From NCBI GenBank assembly GCA_020881915.1, contig JAJFPB010000001.1, positions 868,001 through 932,000 on the forward strand: a DNA stretch of 64,000 nt, in the 5' to 3' direction. This stretch comes from Paramyrothecium sp. XJ0827. Taxonomy: Eukaryota; Ascomycota; Sordariomycetes; Hypocreales; Stachybotryaceae. Below the pieces are notes generated by a model. The model saw only the letters and a list, made by a program, of their open reading frames with translations, was not told the origin of the DNA and ran no database searches. Both the position numbers and the translations under genes were made by a program. This document shows, piece after piece, positions 55,232 through 64,000 of this stretch. Position 1 is the first letter of the stretch; every line of letters begins with the position of its first letter.

Positions 55232-56089
55232 GACAAGTTATCGGGATCGGGACTCTGGAGTCGAGATTCTTCAAGTGTCGATTGTGGGAAACCCTCGTGT
55301 GCTTACCGACCAAGTCCGCCGATGCCTAGTTGGAGTTTTAAATAGTTTTGATTGTCCCCGTGACAAGATATAGTCGGAGCTACGCAATTCGTAGTCGGAG
55401 CTATAAATGTGTTGTTAGCGACGCCGTGTGCTGGATGTGCCTGGACCAGGGTTCTTGGCGTGGCGTATACAGTGGTAGCGGAAGGTTGCATCCTATTCTG
55501 CAGGTACTAATAACAGGCCTACAGGTCATCCATGGGCTATTCTACCCAGTAATCACAGGCAGAGTACCTGCGCTTTGGAGTTGAAGGCTCGTAGACCTCA
55601 AGATTCCGATCCGTCAAGTCATACTCCATCGTCTAGGTGTGTTGGAGTGCTCAGCTCTTCCCGCCAAAGTCTGTAACATGGGCCAGCATCTCCTCCCATT
55701 TGCCGAAGGGTTGCGTCTCCGACATCGTCAAAGGAGGAAAATTATTGGGGGAGAAAAGATGAGGAAGAAGAAGTATAGTGCCTGTCGCGCGACCAGCTGG
55801 ACGCTTCAGAAGGGCTGTGTTTATTACGCATGGTCGCATAAAGACGCTTCAATTGTTGATTCTTCATTTCATCTGCGACGCAAAATATGGGGATCATCTA
55901 TAGCCGTGACTATATAGTTCCCGCTACGGGAACGAGTGTAAGGAGTTGCAGTCCGCGAACCAGACTAATATGGTGCGGTTGTCTCGTACATACATCCTTA
56001 CAGGCTTTTGTGAAGACGTACGCATCATTCCAACCACACGTTCGCCTTCTCAAGGAGGCAATCATATCTGGGGAATAAAGACGCGCAAG
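55232..56089. other. Divergent intergenic region with a 12-bp direct repeat
   Basis: TAGTCGGAGCTA occurs at 55371-55382 and 55392-55403; the second copy runs into TATAAA (55402-55407). This region separates the Cys/His-rich gene from the two-TM gene and must hold both promoters. Confidence 0.45.
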
Positions 56090-56765
56090 ATGTCTGTTCT
56101 CAGTCAACACGATGCTGGCACTGCTGCCGAACACGTGGTTTATATCATCCTCCGCACCAACGATGGAACTCTGCAGACAGCTACCATCCATTCATTGGCG
56201 AGTCTAGGCGACGTCATTCAGGCCATCCAAAGGGATTCGGACAACAGACAGTCTGTGCTCTCGCTGTTTTTTCGGGTCCGTATCGAGATTGGACAAGTCG
56301 TAAGTTTGTTCCTGGAACTTCCGAGTCTTATCTACTAACAACATCAAGCCGGCTATCCCCTCGCTTCAATCCGGTATTGAAGGTGTGCGCGTTTACCCCA
56401 CCGACCGTACCATTGAAGAACGCCTCACGACTCTCTGGAACAACTTCTCTTCCGACCAAGATGGCAACGGATCGAACGAGATTGACGCAGACACTGAGCT
56501 GTCGGACCGGGCTACTTTCGCGGAAGCCTACCCTCAACTCTTGGCGTCCACACTGGACAACCCTCGCAGCGTCCTCGTCGTGAATAAGATGGTCAGACCA
56601 TGGCTGAAGTCCATTCTCTTGGCTCTTGGCATATTTACTGCCCTTGTGTCAGGTCTGGCCATGGGATTGAGCACTGGAAATGTCGAATGGGGCCTTGGAA
56701 CAATCGCCGCCGGCGTGGCTCTTGTTGGCATCCTGGTGACTGCCTGTTGGACATTTGAGAAGTAG
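56090..56765 (+). CDS. Small two-TM membrane protein, function unknown
   Basis: Exons 56090-56299 and 56349-56765 (49-bp intron, GTAAGT, CTAAC branch, CAAG) give 208 aa. The first ~110 residues are soluble with alternating hydrophobic pattern (HVVYIILRTNDGTLQTATIH), possibly a beta-rich fold. An acidic segment follows (DQDGNGSNEIDADTELSD), then RPWLKSILLALGIFTALVSG and GTIAAGVALVGILVTACWTF form a C-terminal hairpin of two membrane helices. No known motif. The short soluble domain plus C-terminal TM pair resembles fungal orphan proteins found in accessory regions. Confidence 0.65.
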
Positions 56766-57477
56766 ACGGTGGCAGACTGAATAGCTTAAATTGGCGAGAC
56801 CGGCACGTATTCGTAATGAGCTAAATGACAAAAAAATTGTATTGTGCAACTTTTCTATCATCAGACCAAGGAAGCACCCGCAAGTGGGTGCCTACGTGTT
56901 TGTATAGTGGCCTTACATTTCGTATCTCAAGCAAAATATTACAACGCCCATGTTTCACTACGAAACCCTCACTTCAAGTCTATGCATCCTCTGGCACTCT
57001 ATGTTGTACTTACACACCTTGCTCTCGGTATCTGTCCTGTCGATTGTCTTGTTCCACCACTTCGGGATAGAGTAAATCATGCATTCATATGCCTTTGATG
57101 TCAGGTTGTTCAGATCAGATCCGCCTCATTGGGCGCATCATGGGCGATCTTGACTAGCCTGTTAGCTCAGCCGTTCCGTTTCTGCACGTTAAAGATGCGT
57201 GGATACTGCGTCTTCAAGGTTACCCCTTCATACTCCTTCGCGGCTTGTGCGAGGATGGATGCCGCGTAGGCAACACGAGCCAACATACGAGGCGCACCAT
57301 TGCCGGAAATTGTTTAGAGAATAAAAAATTTAACAATGGGGTGCTCCGGTAAAATAAAATAAAAAGAGTTGTGTATATCTCTTCGGTGAGTACTAGCAGG
57401 TGTGGCGGGCGTGGAGCTATGAGGCGCTCAATCTTCATGAAGAAAACAAGAACGCACTGCCTGCAAAAAAAGAAAGT
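56766..57477. other. Intergenic, nothing recognised
   Basis: About 0.7 kb between the two-TM gene and the first tRNA gene. Confidence 0.45.
57465..57471 (-). terminator. Pol III terminator (T7)
   Basis: Seven T on the minus strand, 7 bp after the tRNA 3' end. Confidence 0.7.
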
Positions 57478-57562
57478 GGTCCCTGACAGGGTCGAACTGC
57501 CGACTTTTGCATAACATATTGGAATATTAGTACAACACTCTAACCAACTGAGTTAAGGGACC
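57478..57562 (-). tRNA. tRNA-Ile(AAU), with 12-nt intron
   Basis: Minus strand: acceptor stem GGTCCCT/AGGGACC, D-arm AACTCAGTTGGTTAGAGT, T-arm GGCAG-TTCGACC-CTGTC. The anticodon loop is CTAATA then A with anticodon AAT. A 12-nt insert (TTCCAATATGTT) sits between positions 37 and 38, the canonical tRNA intron site. A T7 Pol III terminator (57471-57465) follows the 3' end. No encoded CCA, as in eukaryotes. Confidence 0.9.
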
Positions 57563-57662
57563 TCATTGGTTGAGATGTGAGCAGCTTTTGTAGCATCTAG
57601 ACTACAGACAGAAGCATGATGCAAAAAAAAGCCGCAAAAATTTGGGTCACACCTGAGCCACC

Positions 57663-57668
57663 AAAAAA
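57663..57668 (-). terminator. Pol III terminator (T6)
   Basis: Six T on the minus strand just after the second tRNA. Confidence 0.65.
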
Positions 57669-57674
57669 TCAACT

Positions 57675-57747
57675 GGTCCCTGACAGGGTCGAACTGCCGA
57701 CTTTTGCATTATTAGTACAACACTCTAACCAACTGAGTTAAGGGACC
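57675..57747 (-). tRNA. tRNA-Ile(AAU), intronless
   Basis: 73 nt, identical to the mature part of the first copy; the anticodon loop CTAATAA is uninterrupted. Followed by T6 on the minus strand (57668-57663). Confidence 0.9.
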
Positions 57748-58462
57748 CAGTTCGCTTATGGTTGCGCAGTTGTTATATTTTACTATATGCATGCCGTTGG
57801 TGTGGCACGTTAAACGCTCGTGGACCTACACGGTATCACATCATTTCATGGCTTGATAATAGACTCGGCCAGCATACAAGTACTCAACTCATTCTAAGTC
57901 ATGGGCATTTCCACAGTGACTTGCATCGACAAACTACTCAGTTTGCACAGACACGCCTAAAAGCGTCGCGGGGTCCAAGCGCTTCGCTGAACACCCCGGC
58001 CTGCGCCAGGCTCAAAACGCAGGTTTTTAGATGCAGGACAACGAAGGCAATTGGAATCAGTGGTCGATGACGTTGAATATTGATTCTAGGCGCTTATACC
58101 TTTTCTCATTCTGCAAAGAGATTATCAAGGGCTTTTCAAACCGAAAAGGACTGTCACTCGAGTCGTGGATTCTTCCAAGCAGTGCCTGCAGTCAAGCACC
58201 ACGCTTTCGCCTCAACTACTCGAGCAGTCGTAACATTTTCGAGAAGCCGGCATGAAAGATTAACAAATTCATAAATTAGTTGACACAATAAAGGTGCGCC
58301 TAATATCTTGGAGTATCGCTCTCTGCCGTTTGCTATGCATTAATCACTCTACAATGCCTCACTCATTTGACATCATGGGTTTAGGGTAGGCATGTAGCAT
58401 CCAAGCTAGCACTACCTGGTTCCAAAAAAGGCCGCCAAATTCGCCAAAAAGAAAGGCCATCT
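57748..58462. other. Spacer between tRNA genes 2 and 3
   Basis: About 0.7 kb, no gene. The bases just left of tRNA 3 (AAAAAAGGCCGCCAAAT) resemble those left of tRNA 2 (AAAAAAAAGCCGCAAAA), pointing to duplication units larger than the tRNA. Confidence 0.45.
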
Positions 58463-58535
58463 GGTCCCTGCCAGGGTCGAACTGGCGACTTTTGCATTAT
58501 TAGTACAACACTCTAACCAACTGAGTTAAGGGACC
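58463..58535 (-). tRNA. tRNA-Ile(AAU), intronless, variant T-arm
   Basis: 73 nt. Differs from copy 2 at two positions only, both in the T stem (GCCAG/CTGGC here, GGCAG/CTGTC in the others), changing a G-U pair to C-G. A T5 tract (58450-58446) lies downstream. Confidence 0.9.
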
Positions 58536-59038
58536 TGATTGGTTGATGTCCGAGCTGCCAAATGCTCGTGAGGAGCTCTCACGGGGAAACGCTCACCCCT
58601 GCCATGGCATGCTCAGCGTCCATTCCTGGCCTTTGGCAGCACGTCTAAAACATCACTGAGCTCTTGCCTAGTTATAATACATGCCTCAATGCCATAGTAC
58701 CCCCTTCATTTACCAGAAATTGGCTCATCAGTTGCCCTTATCTCGCAATGAATATTGCTGAGACATGAATAGGGATCAATCAACCAGCAATTCCCGGGGC
58801 AGCAAGCGCCAAATCTTGACCAACTTACAATTTTTCACAAGCGGATGAATCTTAAATTTGGATGCAGAATATAAAGATTAGACCTTTATTTAAATCGAAA
58901 GCCCTTTGTATCATTATTAAACTTCATGGATAGAGGCTCTCGAGCTATTTGTGCAAATCATCTGCTTGACAGTTGAATGGATGGACCACGATCATTCTGA
59001 GATAGATAACCCGAATAGGTCCATCCACATCAAGCTAC
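58536..59038. other. Intergenic, nothing recognised
   Basis: Starts with CTGATTGGTTGATGT, similar to the sequence right of tRNA 1 (CTCATTGGTTGAGATGT), again suggesting a duplicated unit. Otherwise empty, AT-rich near 58840-58930. Confidence 0.45.
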
Positions 59039-60654
59039 CTAAACAGAAATATCCTCCATTCTAAGCATAATCTTTTCCACGAAACGCACGCCCACCAGAA
59101 TGCCATCCTCATCCTGAAGCTCCTGCTCACTCCCAAAATCCTCGTTACCGACATCCAGGCATGTCAGACAGGCCACGACAATATTTGTGTACAAGTCGCC
59201 GACGCGCGATGGTAACTCTGTTCTTGCAAGATTCAAAAAGTGATTCTTGGTCTGTCCCAGTGAAGCCGTGCGGATACTTTCGAAGTCTGCGTCCGAGAGG
59301 GTCATCTGCAACGCTGCACCCACTGCCGGCAAACCGTCCTCGCTGGTATTTGCGTACCAGACGAAGGAGCTCCAGAGGCCAATTTCCAACAAACATACGC
59401 CAAGGCTGTATATGTCGTGTTGCATGACGTACCGATCCACCACAAATTGACCTTGACGTTGCGGGTGCCGGTATATGTTGCAATGCCAAGATGTGTCTCC
59501 TCGTAGATTGGTCTGGAAGTGCGACTCGCGGAATTGGTTGAAGCCGACGAGGAAGCTGGAGCCAAGTGTCGATAAATCCTCGGGGAAGACGAGGATGTTT
59601 TCAGGCCGTATGGCTTTATGTACAAAGTCACAGGCATGGACATAGCTCACTGACTGCACCAGTTGCTTGGCTAGCCTTATCCTGGCGGTCACGCTGACAG
59701 CCTGTTGTTCAAGCAATAGGCCGCGAAGGCTCGTAGGTTGCTTGCTTTCTGGTGGTGTTTTGTAGATCATTTCGATTTCCTTCACGGCTCTAGAGCTGGT
59801 TGCATCTCTGTGTTTCAGAATGCCGTAACATTGGAGCAAGCAGAAAGTACCCGTATCGACTTGCTTCAACCTCCTGGCCAGGTTCTCCGCTAGTCGTTTG
59901 ATCTGAGAAATATCGCTGTCCGCGGACTCAACGGTTTCGGCAATTAGGAGTTTTGTCGAGCCCTTTCGGATGACGATGCGTGCTGATGAGTAGGGAATTG
60001 ACAAAATTACAGCATCATTGAGACCTGCGGCGTCTAAGTTGACGCTGGGGGATCTGACGTCTGGCAGGTCACCAAGGCAACTGCTCGCCTGAATGGCACG
60101 GCGCAGGCCAGCTATTTTATCCAGAGGGCCGGGAGCGAGAGAAGGAATGTTCATTCTGTCAGATAGCTCTCTTGACAACTCGGCGTCAATTGCGCTACTG
60201 CTTATGAGAATGACAAGGTACCATGTCGGGTCGAAGCGCCTCTGCCATGTCTCAAGCTCTGCCACCAACTCGTCCAACCGCTTCTTGATGAAACTGTACT
60301 TCACCTTGCGGACGATCTCTGATCCAGGGATTTTTATCCGCCTGTCCGCCTGTTCGAGTTTACCATAGAGGACCTGAAGGAGCTGACAGTGGCTTTCTAC
60401 AAGCCCATCCTCGATATGAGCTGCGATCCTCTTCAAAAAGTTGAGCTGGATCTCAACGTTGGTCCACACGGCTTCGATGACGATGAGCTTTTCCTCAATG
60501 TCTCTGTCAGCGCCTCGGAAGGCCCTGTACGTTTGAAAAGTTTTATTTGCAGCCCTAGGTCCTATGAGAGGTGCGCGTATGCCGGTCTTGTTGGGACTTA
60601 CCTGATGCAGACATCGACGGCACCGATGACGCCCAAAACGAGTTCTGCAACCAT
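59039..60654 (-). CDS. HeLo-like N-terminus plus pseudokinase protein
   Basis: Exons 60654-60602 and 60524-59039 (GTAAGT to GTACAG) give 512 aa. The start MVAELVLGVIGAVDVCI-R and the following helical ~190 residues (VEIQLNFLKRIAAHIED) have the look of HeLo-like membrane-active domains of fungal prion/cell-death proteins. From ~200 on there is a protein-kinase-like fold: a degenerate N-lobe (RIVIRKGSTKLLIAETV), then YVHACDFVHKAIRPENILVF in place of HRDxKxxN, and FLVGFNQFRE in place of DFG. It lacks the catalytic Asp and metal-binding DFG, so it should not phosphorylate. Such HeLo/pseudokinase pairs resemble MLKL-like architecture; that parallel is inference. An open frame without ATG runs ~35 codons upstream of the chosen start. 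Confidence 0.72.
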
Positions 60655-61064
60655 GATAGCGACGCTAACGAGCTCCGGGGGACCGAAATGGAGAAAAAGA
60701 TCATTAATTGTATGATTTGAGACTTGCAAAGGTCTAATGTTGAGAGCCTGGTCAAATATTTAATAATGGAGGTACTCAGCCTCGTTGTGACTCTGGGTGG
60801 CTGAGGCTGCATAGCCTCGCGGATGCCCGGGGAAAGATGGATCACAAAACGCCATCTTATGCCGACCGCTTCATGACATGAACGTCCGTTATTTCTGAAT
60901 TTCTTGTAGAGAATCAACGGTGCGGTGAGATTGAACTGTTGAAACTTACTCCAACGGAGTTGAGCCTCTGCCACTGATTTGAACTTGTGCAGTTGGTTCA
61001 TGGAGCTGAAAACCACAAGGAAACTTGTCTAGAATATCTTGATATGAGTCTGAAGTACGCGATG
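60655..61064. other. Intergenic with an open upstream frame
   Basis: The frame of the HeLo-like gene stays open upstream of its first ATG back to a TAA near 60760 (PLQVSNHTINDLFLHFGPP), perhaps a missed 5' exon. No separate gene seen. Confidence 0.35.
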
Positions 61065-62432
61065 CTACATAGAAATGCTTCCTTGGTTGTTGTTCTCCAG
61101 CCATGCTCGCTTGATTTCCTCCCGTATTCCAGCTACAGTACCCTGATCTTCAGAAGGCAGATGCTTGCATTTTTCGTCGTAATATCTTAAGGCACTCTCT
61201 AAAGCGTCCGGGTGGTTGTTACCCGCCAAACTGGAATCATGTAGCTGCTCGATGACATCTTCCATGGTTGTGAAAGGGCTTCGATTGGGCAACAGCCCCA
61301 ATTCTGTCCACTTCAACGTACCCAAGCGATGGTCGCCATCAATGCCAAGTCCAGCCTGCACGATACTCTTGAACTTCTTGTCATTGGCATACACTCCTAG
61401 TGTGCTGACTGGACCGAGAAAGCTCGTGGACCGGCTCTGCATGTCTCTGCTAGCAATGGTCAACCAGACCTCAGCCACAGAGCCATAAAGCAGCATGCCG
61501 AGAAAGCACAGCTGTAAATATCCCAGCATATTCACCATGTTGGCAATAGATGTTAAAGCGGCAGCCAAGCCGGTAATCATCCAAGTCCAGTGAACGCAAC
61601 GATGCCAAGTTGTGTCTGCAAAAGTCCAGGTTGTTCTGGCCCATCGTTCCATTATCTCTTGCGTGCCCCGGAAGACAATTAGACCTCCGGATTGACGCTC
61701 ATAAATGGCGTAGACGAGATGACTGTCCTCCCTGATCCGCATGTTCGGATCCGCCACGACCATGTGACAGAAGGATACTGCTGTTGACGCGACCCAATGC
61801 AAGAGATAGGACCCAAAAAGTGCCATCGCCCAGACATCTGATTGGTAAACACTGTAAACTGTACCACCACCTAGTAGCAGGCCCATGGCGATTTCTGTTG
61901 CCAAGAAGATCGTCTTGGCAAACACTCGGCTTTGCTTGGGAGGAAGCTGCTGCTGCTCGAGGCTCTGTTTAGTACCGGCATTCTTGCCAACACCGCCGCT
62001 TGTGCCTAGGCTGACCACCATGATGTCGTTGGCTGGATGAATTGATGACCTGAAATTTAACGAGTCAATCAGGGCCGACTCGCTCCCACTGAGTGGCAGA
62101 GTGGTGAACAGGTTGATGGCCTTGCCAATGGTTGACTTGACGTGTAGCTTGTCGACGTCGCCCTGGAACATCTCCACCGCTGGGTGAATTGACCGGTAAT
62201 TCATGGTCAAATGGCTGACAAGAACCGACACAGCCACTGTGACGGCCCCGACTTGCATCATGTGCGGCCATCGGTATTGCTTCGATGCAGGTTGCGCGTA
62301 CAGCTTAGCAGCGCTGGCGGACGCACGCGGGTTCCAGAGAATGGCGAGCACGGCAAGGGGGTCGAGAGAAATCGAGTCAGATCCTTTCACTTGAGGATTT
62401 GGAACCTCAGACGCCCAGTGTTGGGACGCCAT
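61065..62432 (-). CDS. Polytopic membrane protein, function unknown
   Basis: Single exon, 455 aa, ATG at 62432. The N-terminal ~55 residues are soluble; the first membrane segment is VGAVTVAVSVLVSHLTM. After an extracytoplasmic-type loop (~75-170) come about four more: ATEIAMGLLLGGGTVYSV, ALFGSYLLHWVASTAVSF, HWTWMITGLAAALTSIANM and LQLCFLGMLLYGSVAEVW. A ~120-residue hydrophilic C-terminal region (DDHRLGTLKWTELG-like, RYYDEKCKHLPSEDQ) follows. No transporter or enzyme signature seen. It has the same orientation as the HeLo/pseudokinase gene, 410 bp upstream of it, so a functional pair is possible. Confidence 0.7.
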   Translation of the reverse strand: MASQHWASEVPNPQVKGSDSISLDPLAVLAILWNPRASASAAKLYAQPASKQYRWPHMMQVGAVTVAVSVLVSHLTMNYRSIHPAVEMFQGDVDKLHVKSTIGKAINLFTTLPLSGSESALIDSLNFRSSIHPANDIMVVSLGTSGGVGKNAGTKQSLEQQQLPPKQSRVFAKTIFLATEIAMGLLLGGGTVYSVYQSDVWAMALFGSYLLHWVASTAVSFCHMVVADPNMRIREDSHLVYAIYERQSGGLIVFRGTQEIMERWARTTWTFADTTWHRCVHWTWMITGLAAALTSIANMVNMLGYLQLCFLGMLLYGSVAEVWLTIASRDMQSRSTSFLGPVSTLGVYANDKKFKSIVQAGLGIDGDHRLGTLKWTELGLLPNRSPFTTMEDVIEQLHDSSLAGNNHPDALESALRYYDEKCKHLPSEDQGTVAGIREEIKRAWLENNNQGSISM

Positions 62433-63531
62433 GGCCAGCGGTGGCAGTCGAAGCGAAAGATTGCAGCCGATGTGACAGCAATGCCACTACTCCTGCATTT
62501 CTGGTTTCAGGGGAAATGCTCAGATGCTTCCACGCGACCAGAGTTGACTGGTCCAAAAAGGACTTTTGTCTGCCGCAGATCTTCAGGCCAAAACGCTCAA
62601 TGAAAGTGGCTGAGATCCTTGCAGGAGCTGAATACCCCTGTCGGTGGGCTGCCACAAGCATTGTCGCCAGCCTGTGGGCCCTAAGTGGTCAATTTTAGAG
62701 CATGATACGACTCTCAAAAAGCAATTATAGTGACTGCCTTGGCCATTGGATACAGACATTATGCTGTTGGCTACGCTCTTAGGCCCTGAGGTTCAAAGTT
62801 CAGACACTCGATACCATGCATTTATCTTTCATGCTGACTCATAAGCCAGGGAAAGATGTTCTCGTGCAGGGAATTTTCCAGAAAGGCTATTGAGATGGCG
62901 GATGTCGGTATCGGCAAGAGGAGGAGCCTACATGCGAACCATGCGGTCCCTGAGCATGGTCACATTCATTTCCATGGCAAGGAAGGATACCGAATTTTGG
63001 AGTAAACAAATTGACAATGGATTCTGAGCGAATATAGATGTATGTGCCGCAAGTATCACATGTATATGGAGGAAATTCTGAAAAAGCACACAGCGTATTA
63101 AACGGAAGCCAATACATGTTGGATTTGGTGATTGTGGGTGTCGCGGGAGGCGCCCAGATACATGTCGGCATTTTCGAGCGAGCACTGTATTTGAGTCCGG
63201 TTATGAGACCAGCGACAGGGCTTGAAGTCAATCAGCCGTGGTTAAACTTGGTACAACTCCATTGAAGGAGGAGGGGGATGATAAGCCTCGCCGAGATATC
63301 GTGTTCTGGTTCCTCATGTTCCTTTACTTGACATCTTCAGGATAACATAGGTCATTTGCAACTATGACTGAACCAGCGTATGCCTACGTCAGATTTATCA
63401 CTGGATTGGCAAGATTGGAGATGGGTGACGAGGAGGGACTCTCAACTGGCCCATGGTTTGCGTTCAATTAAACAAGATCACCACCTCGGTATGAAGGTTC
63501 TCCTGCCTGAACTTGCGTCTTATTCTCCCGA
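62433..63531. other. Intergenic, nothing recognised
   Basis: About 1.1 kb of divergent intergenic DNA. A 36-codon frame from 63364 (MTEPAYAYVRFITGLARLEM) ends before the partial gene at 63532; I could not link the two. Confidence 0.4.
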
Positions 63532-64000
63532 ATGTCAAACAAGCGATACCCAACGACTTTTGAGCCCTTAGAACCAGATTCAATTCCATTAGAAGCCAAA
63601 GTAGCTCGTGTTCCAGCTAATGTCGAAACAAAAGCTTTGTCCACGCCATCAAAGCTTGAATCAGAGATCGATGAAGACTTGATAGCAGCTATACCAAATC
63701 TGCTGGTTAAGCTTCTATTCCCTTCCATAGGGAAAATGCAACCAAAGCTAGCCTTTTGCTTCGCACAGAATATTCTCCCGCCAGGGCGATGCGCCTGGTC
63801 ACAAGCTGAGTATGTCTCAGAAGTCTCCCGGTTTGTCCGGTCTCCAGAACAACGAGTATCCGATCCTGTCCAGCATGCCCGGCGAGCCGAAAGTACAATA
63901 AAATCTGCACCACTAAACTATTTCAGCCTGAAGTTCAATGCCTTGGAAATTTGTGCATTGGAGGACTTTTGCACAGTGTATCGTGGCTGTCTCGGACGTA
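63532..64000 (+). CDS. Partial unknown protein running off the right edge
   Basis: Open from the ATG at 63532 to the end of the window, 156 codons without stop; an in-frame TGA (63508-63510) lies 21 bp before the ATG. It reads MSNKRYPTTFEPLEPDSIPL, then EIDEDLIAAIPNLLVKLLFP, CFAQNILPPGRCAWSQAEYV and NYFSLKFNALEICALEDFC. A mixed helical composition with several Cys near the edge, no family recognised. The 3' part lies outside the window. A chance frame is possible, but amino-acid composition and length favour a gene. Confidence 0.5.
   Translation, partial: MSNKRYPTTFEPLEPDSIPLEAKVARVPANVETKALSTPSKLESEIDEDLIAAIPNLLVKLLFPSIGKMQPKLAFCFAQNILPPGRCAWSQAEYVSEVSRFVRSPEQRVSDPVQHARRAESTIKSAPLNYFSLKFNALEICALEDFCTVYRGCLGR

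Noticed and set aside
1..64000. CRISPR arrays, rRNA genes, bacterial-type operons or biosynthetic megasynthase genes
   Set aside because: No regularly spaced repeats, no rRNA signature and no PKS/NRPS domains seen; the SDR, epoxide hydrolase and NmrA-like genes are too scattered to call a metabolite cluster.

Overview
The window is nuclear DNA of a filamentous ascomycete (Pezizomycotina, most likely a sordariomycete). The evidence is short introns (mostly 45-120 bp) with GTAAGT-like donors and CTGAC/CTAAC branch points, many fungal-only families (NACHT STAND receptors, a HeLo-like pseudokinase, a WSC-domain wall protein), nuclear tRNA genes and one AT-rich block of RIP type. Most real genes are spliced, so I rebuilt exons by hand and checked that the joined lengths are multiples of three.

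Layout. 0-4.3 kb: a conserved low-complexity protein and a small cysteine-rich secreted protein, both on the minus strand. 4.3-7.5 kb: gene-free, with an AT-rich block. 7.5-27.1 kb: three NACHT STAND (NLR-like) genes of three different architectures, interleaved with an 11-exon valyl-tRNA synthetase (two Gcn4/CPC1-type sites upstream) and an NmrA-like gene broken by one in-frame stop. One of the STAND genes carries a one-base frameshift. 27.7-34.2 kb: a MYND-finger protein, an OTT_1508-like zinc deaminase bracketed by near-perfect terminal inverted repeats with flanking TA dinucleotides (candidate 2.3-kb mobile element), and a large unknown gene with two disabling lesions. 36-40 kb: a class-3-type lipase with a GC-AG intron, an SDR oxidoreductase and a small membrane protein. 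41.6-52.4 kb: a housekeeping-like, GC-rich block: a WSC wall protein whose WSC domain is split by a repeat-rich insert of about 350 residues, protein L-isoaspartate methyltransferase, Bsd2-type Nedd4-adaptor, a UQCC2/Cbp6-like protein, citrate carrier Ctp1, a small hydrophilic ORF and an epoxide hydrolase. 54-64 kb: a Cys-rich coiled-coil protein with a frameshift in a 7-base A run, a two-TM protein, three tRNA-Ile(AAU) genes (one with an intron), a HeLo-like/pseudokinase protein, a polytopic membrane protein and a partial gene running off the right edge.

How the parts relate. The left and right thirds look like accessory compartments (STAND receptors, pseudokinase, deaminase, broken genes, mobile-element traces). 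The centre looks like a conserved core block. The strongest candidates for something new are the TIR-bounded deaminase and the split WSC domain. Family assignments come from motif recognition by eye; no database search was possible.
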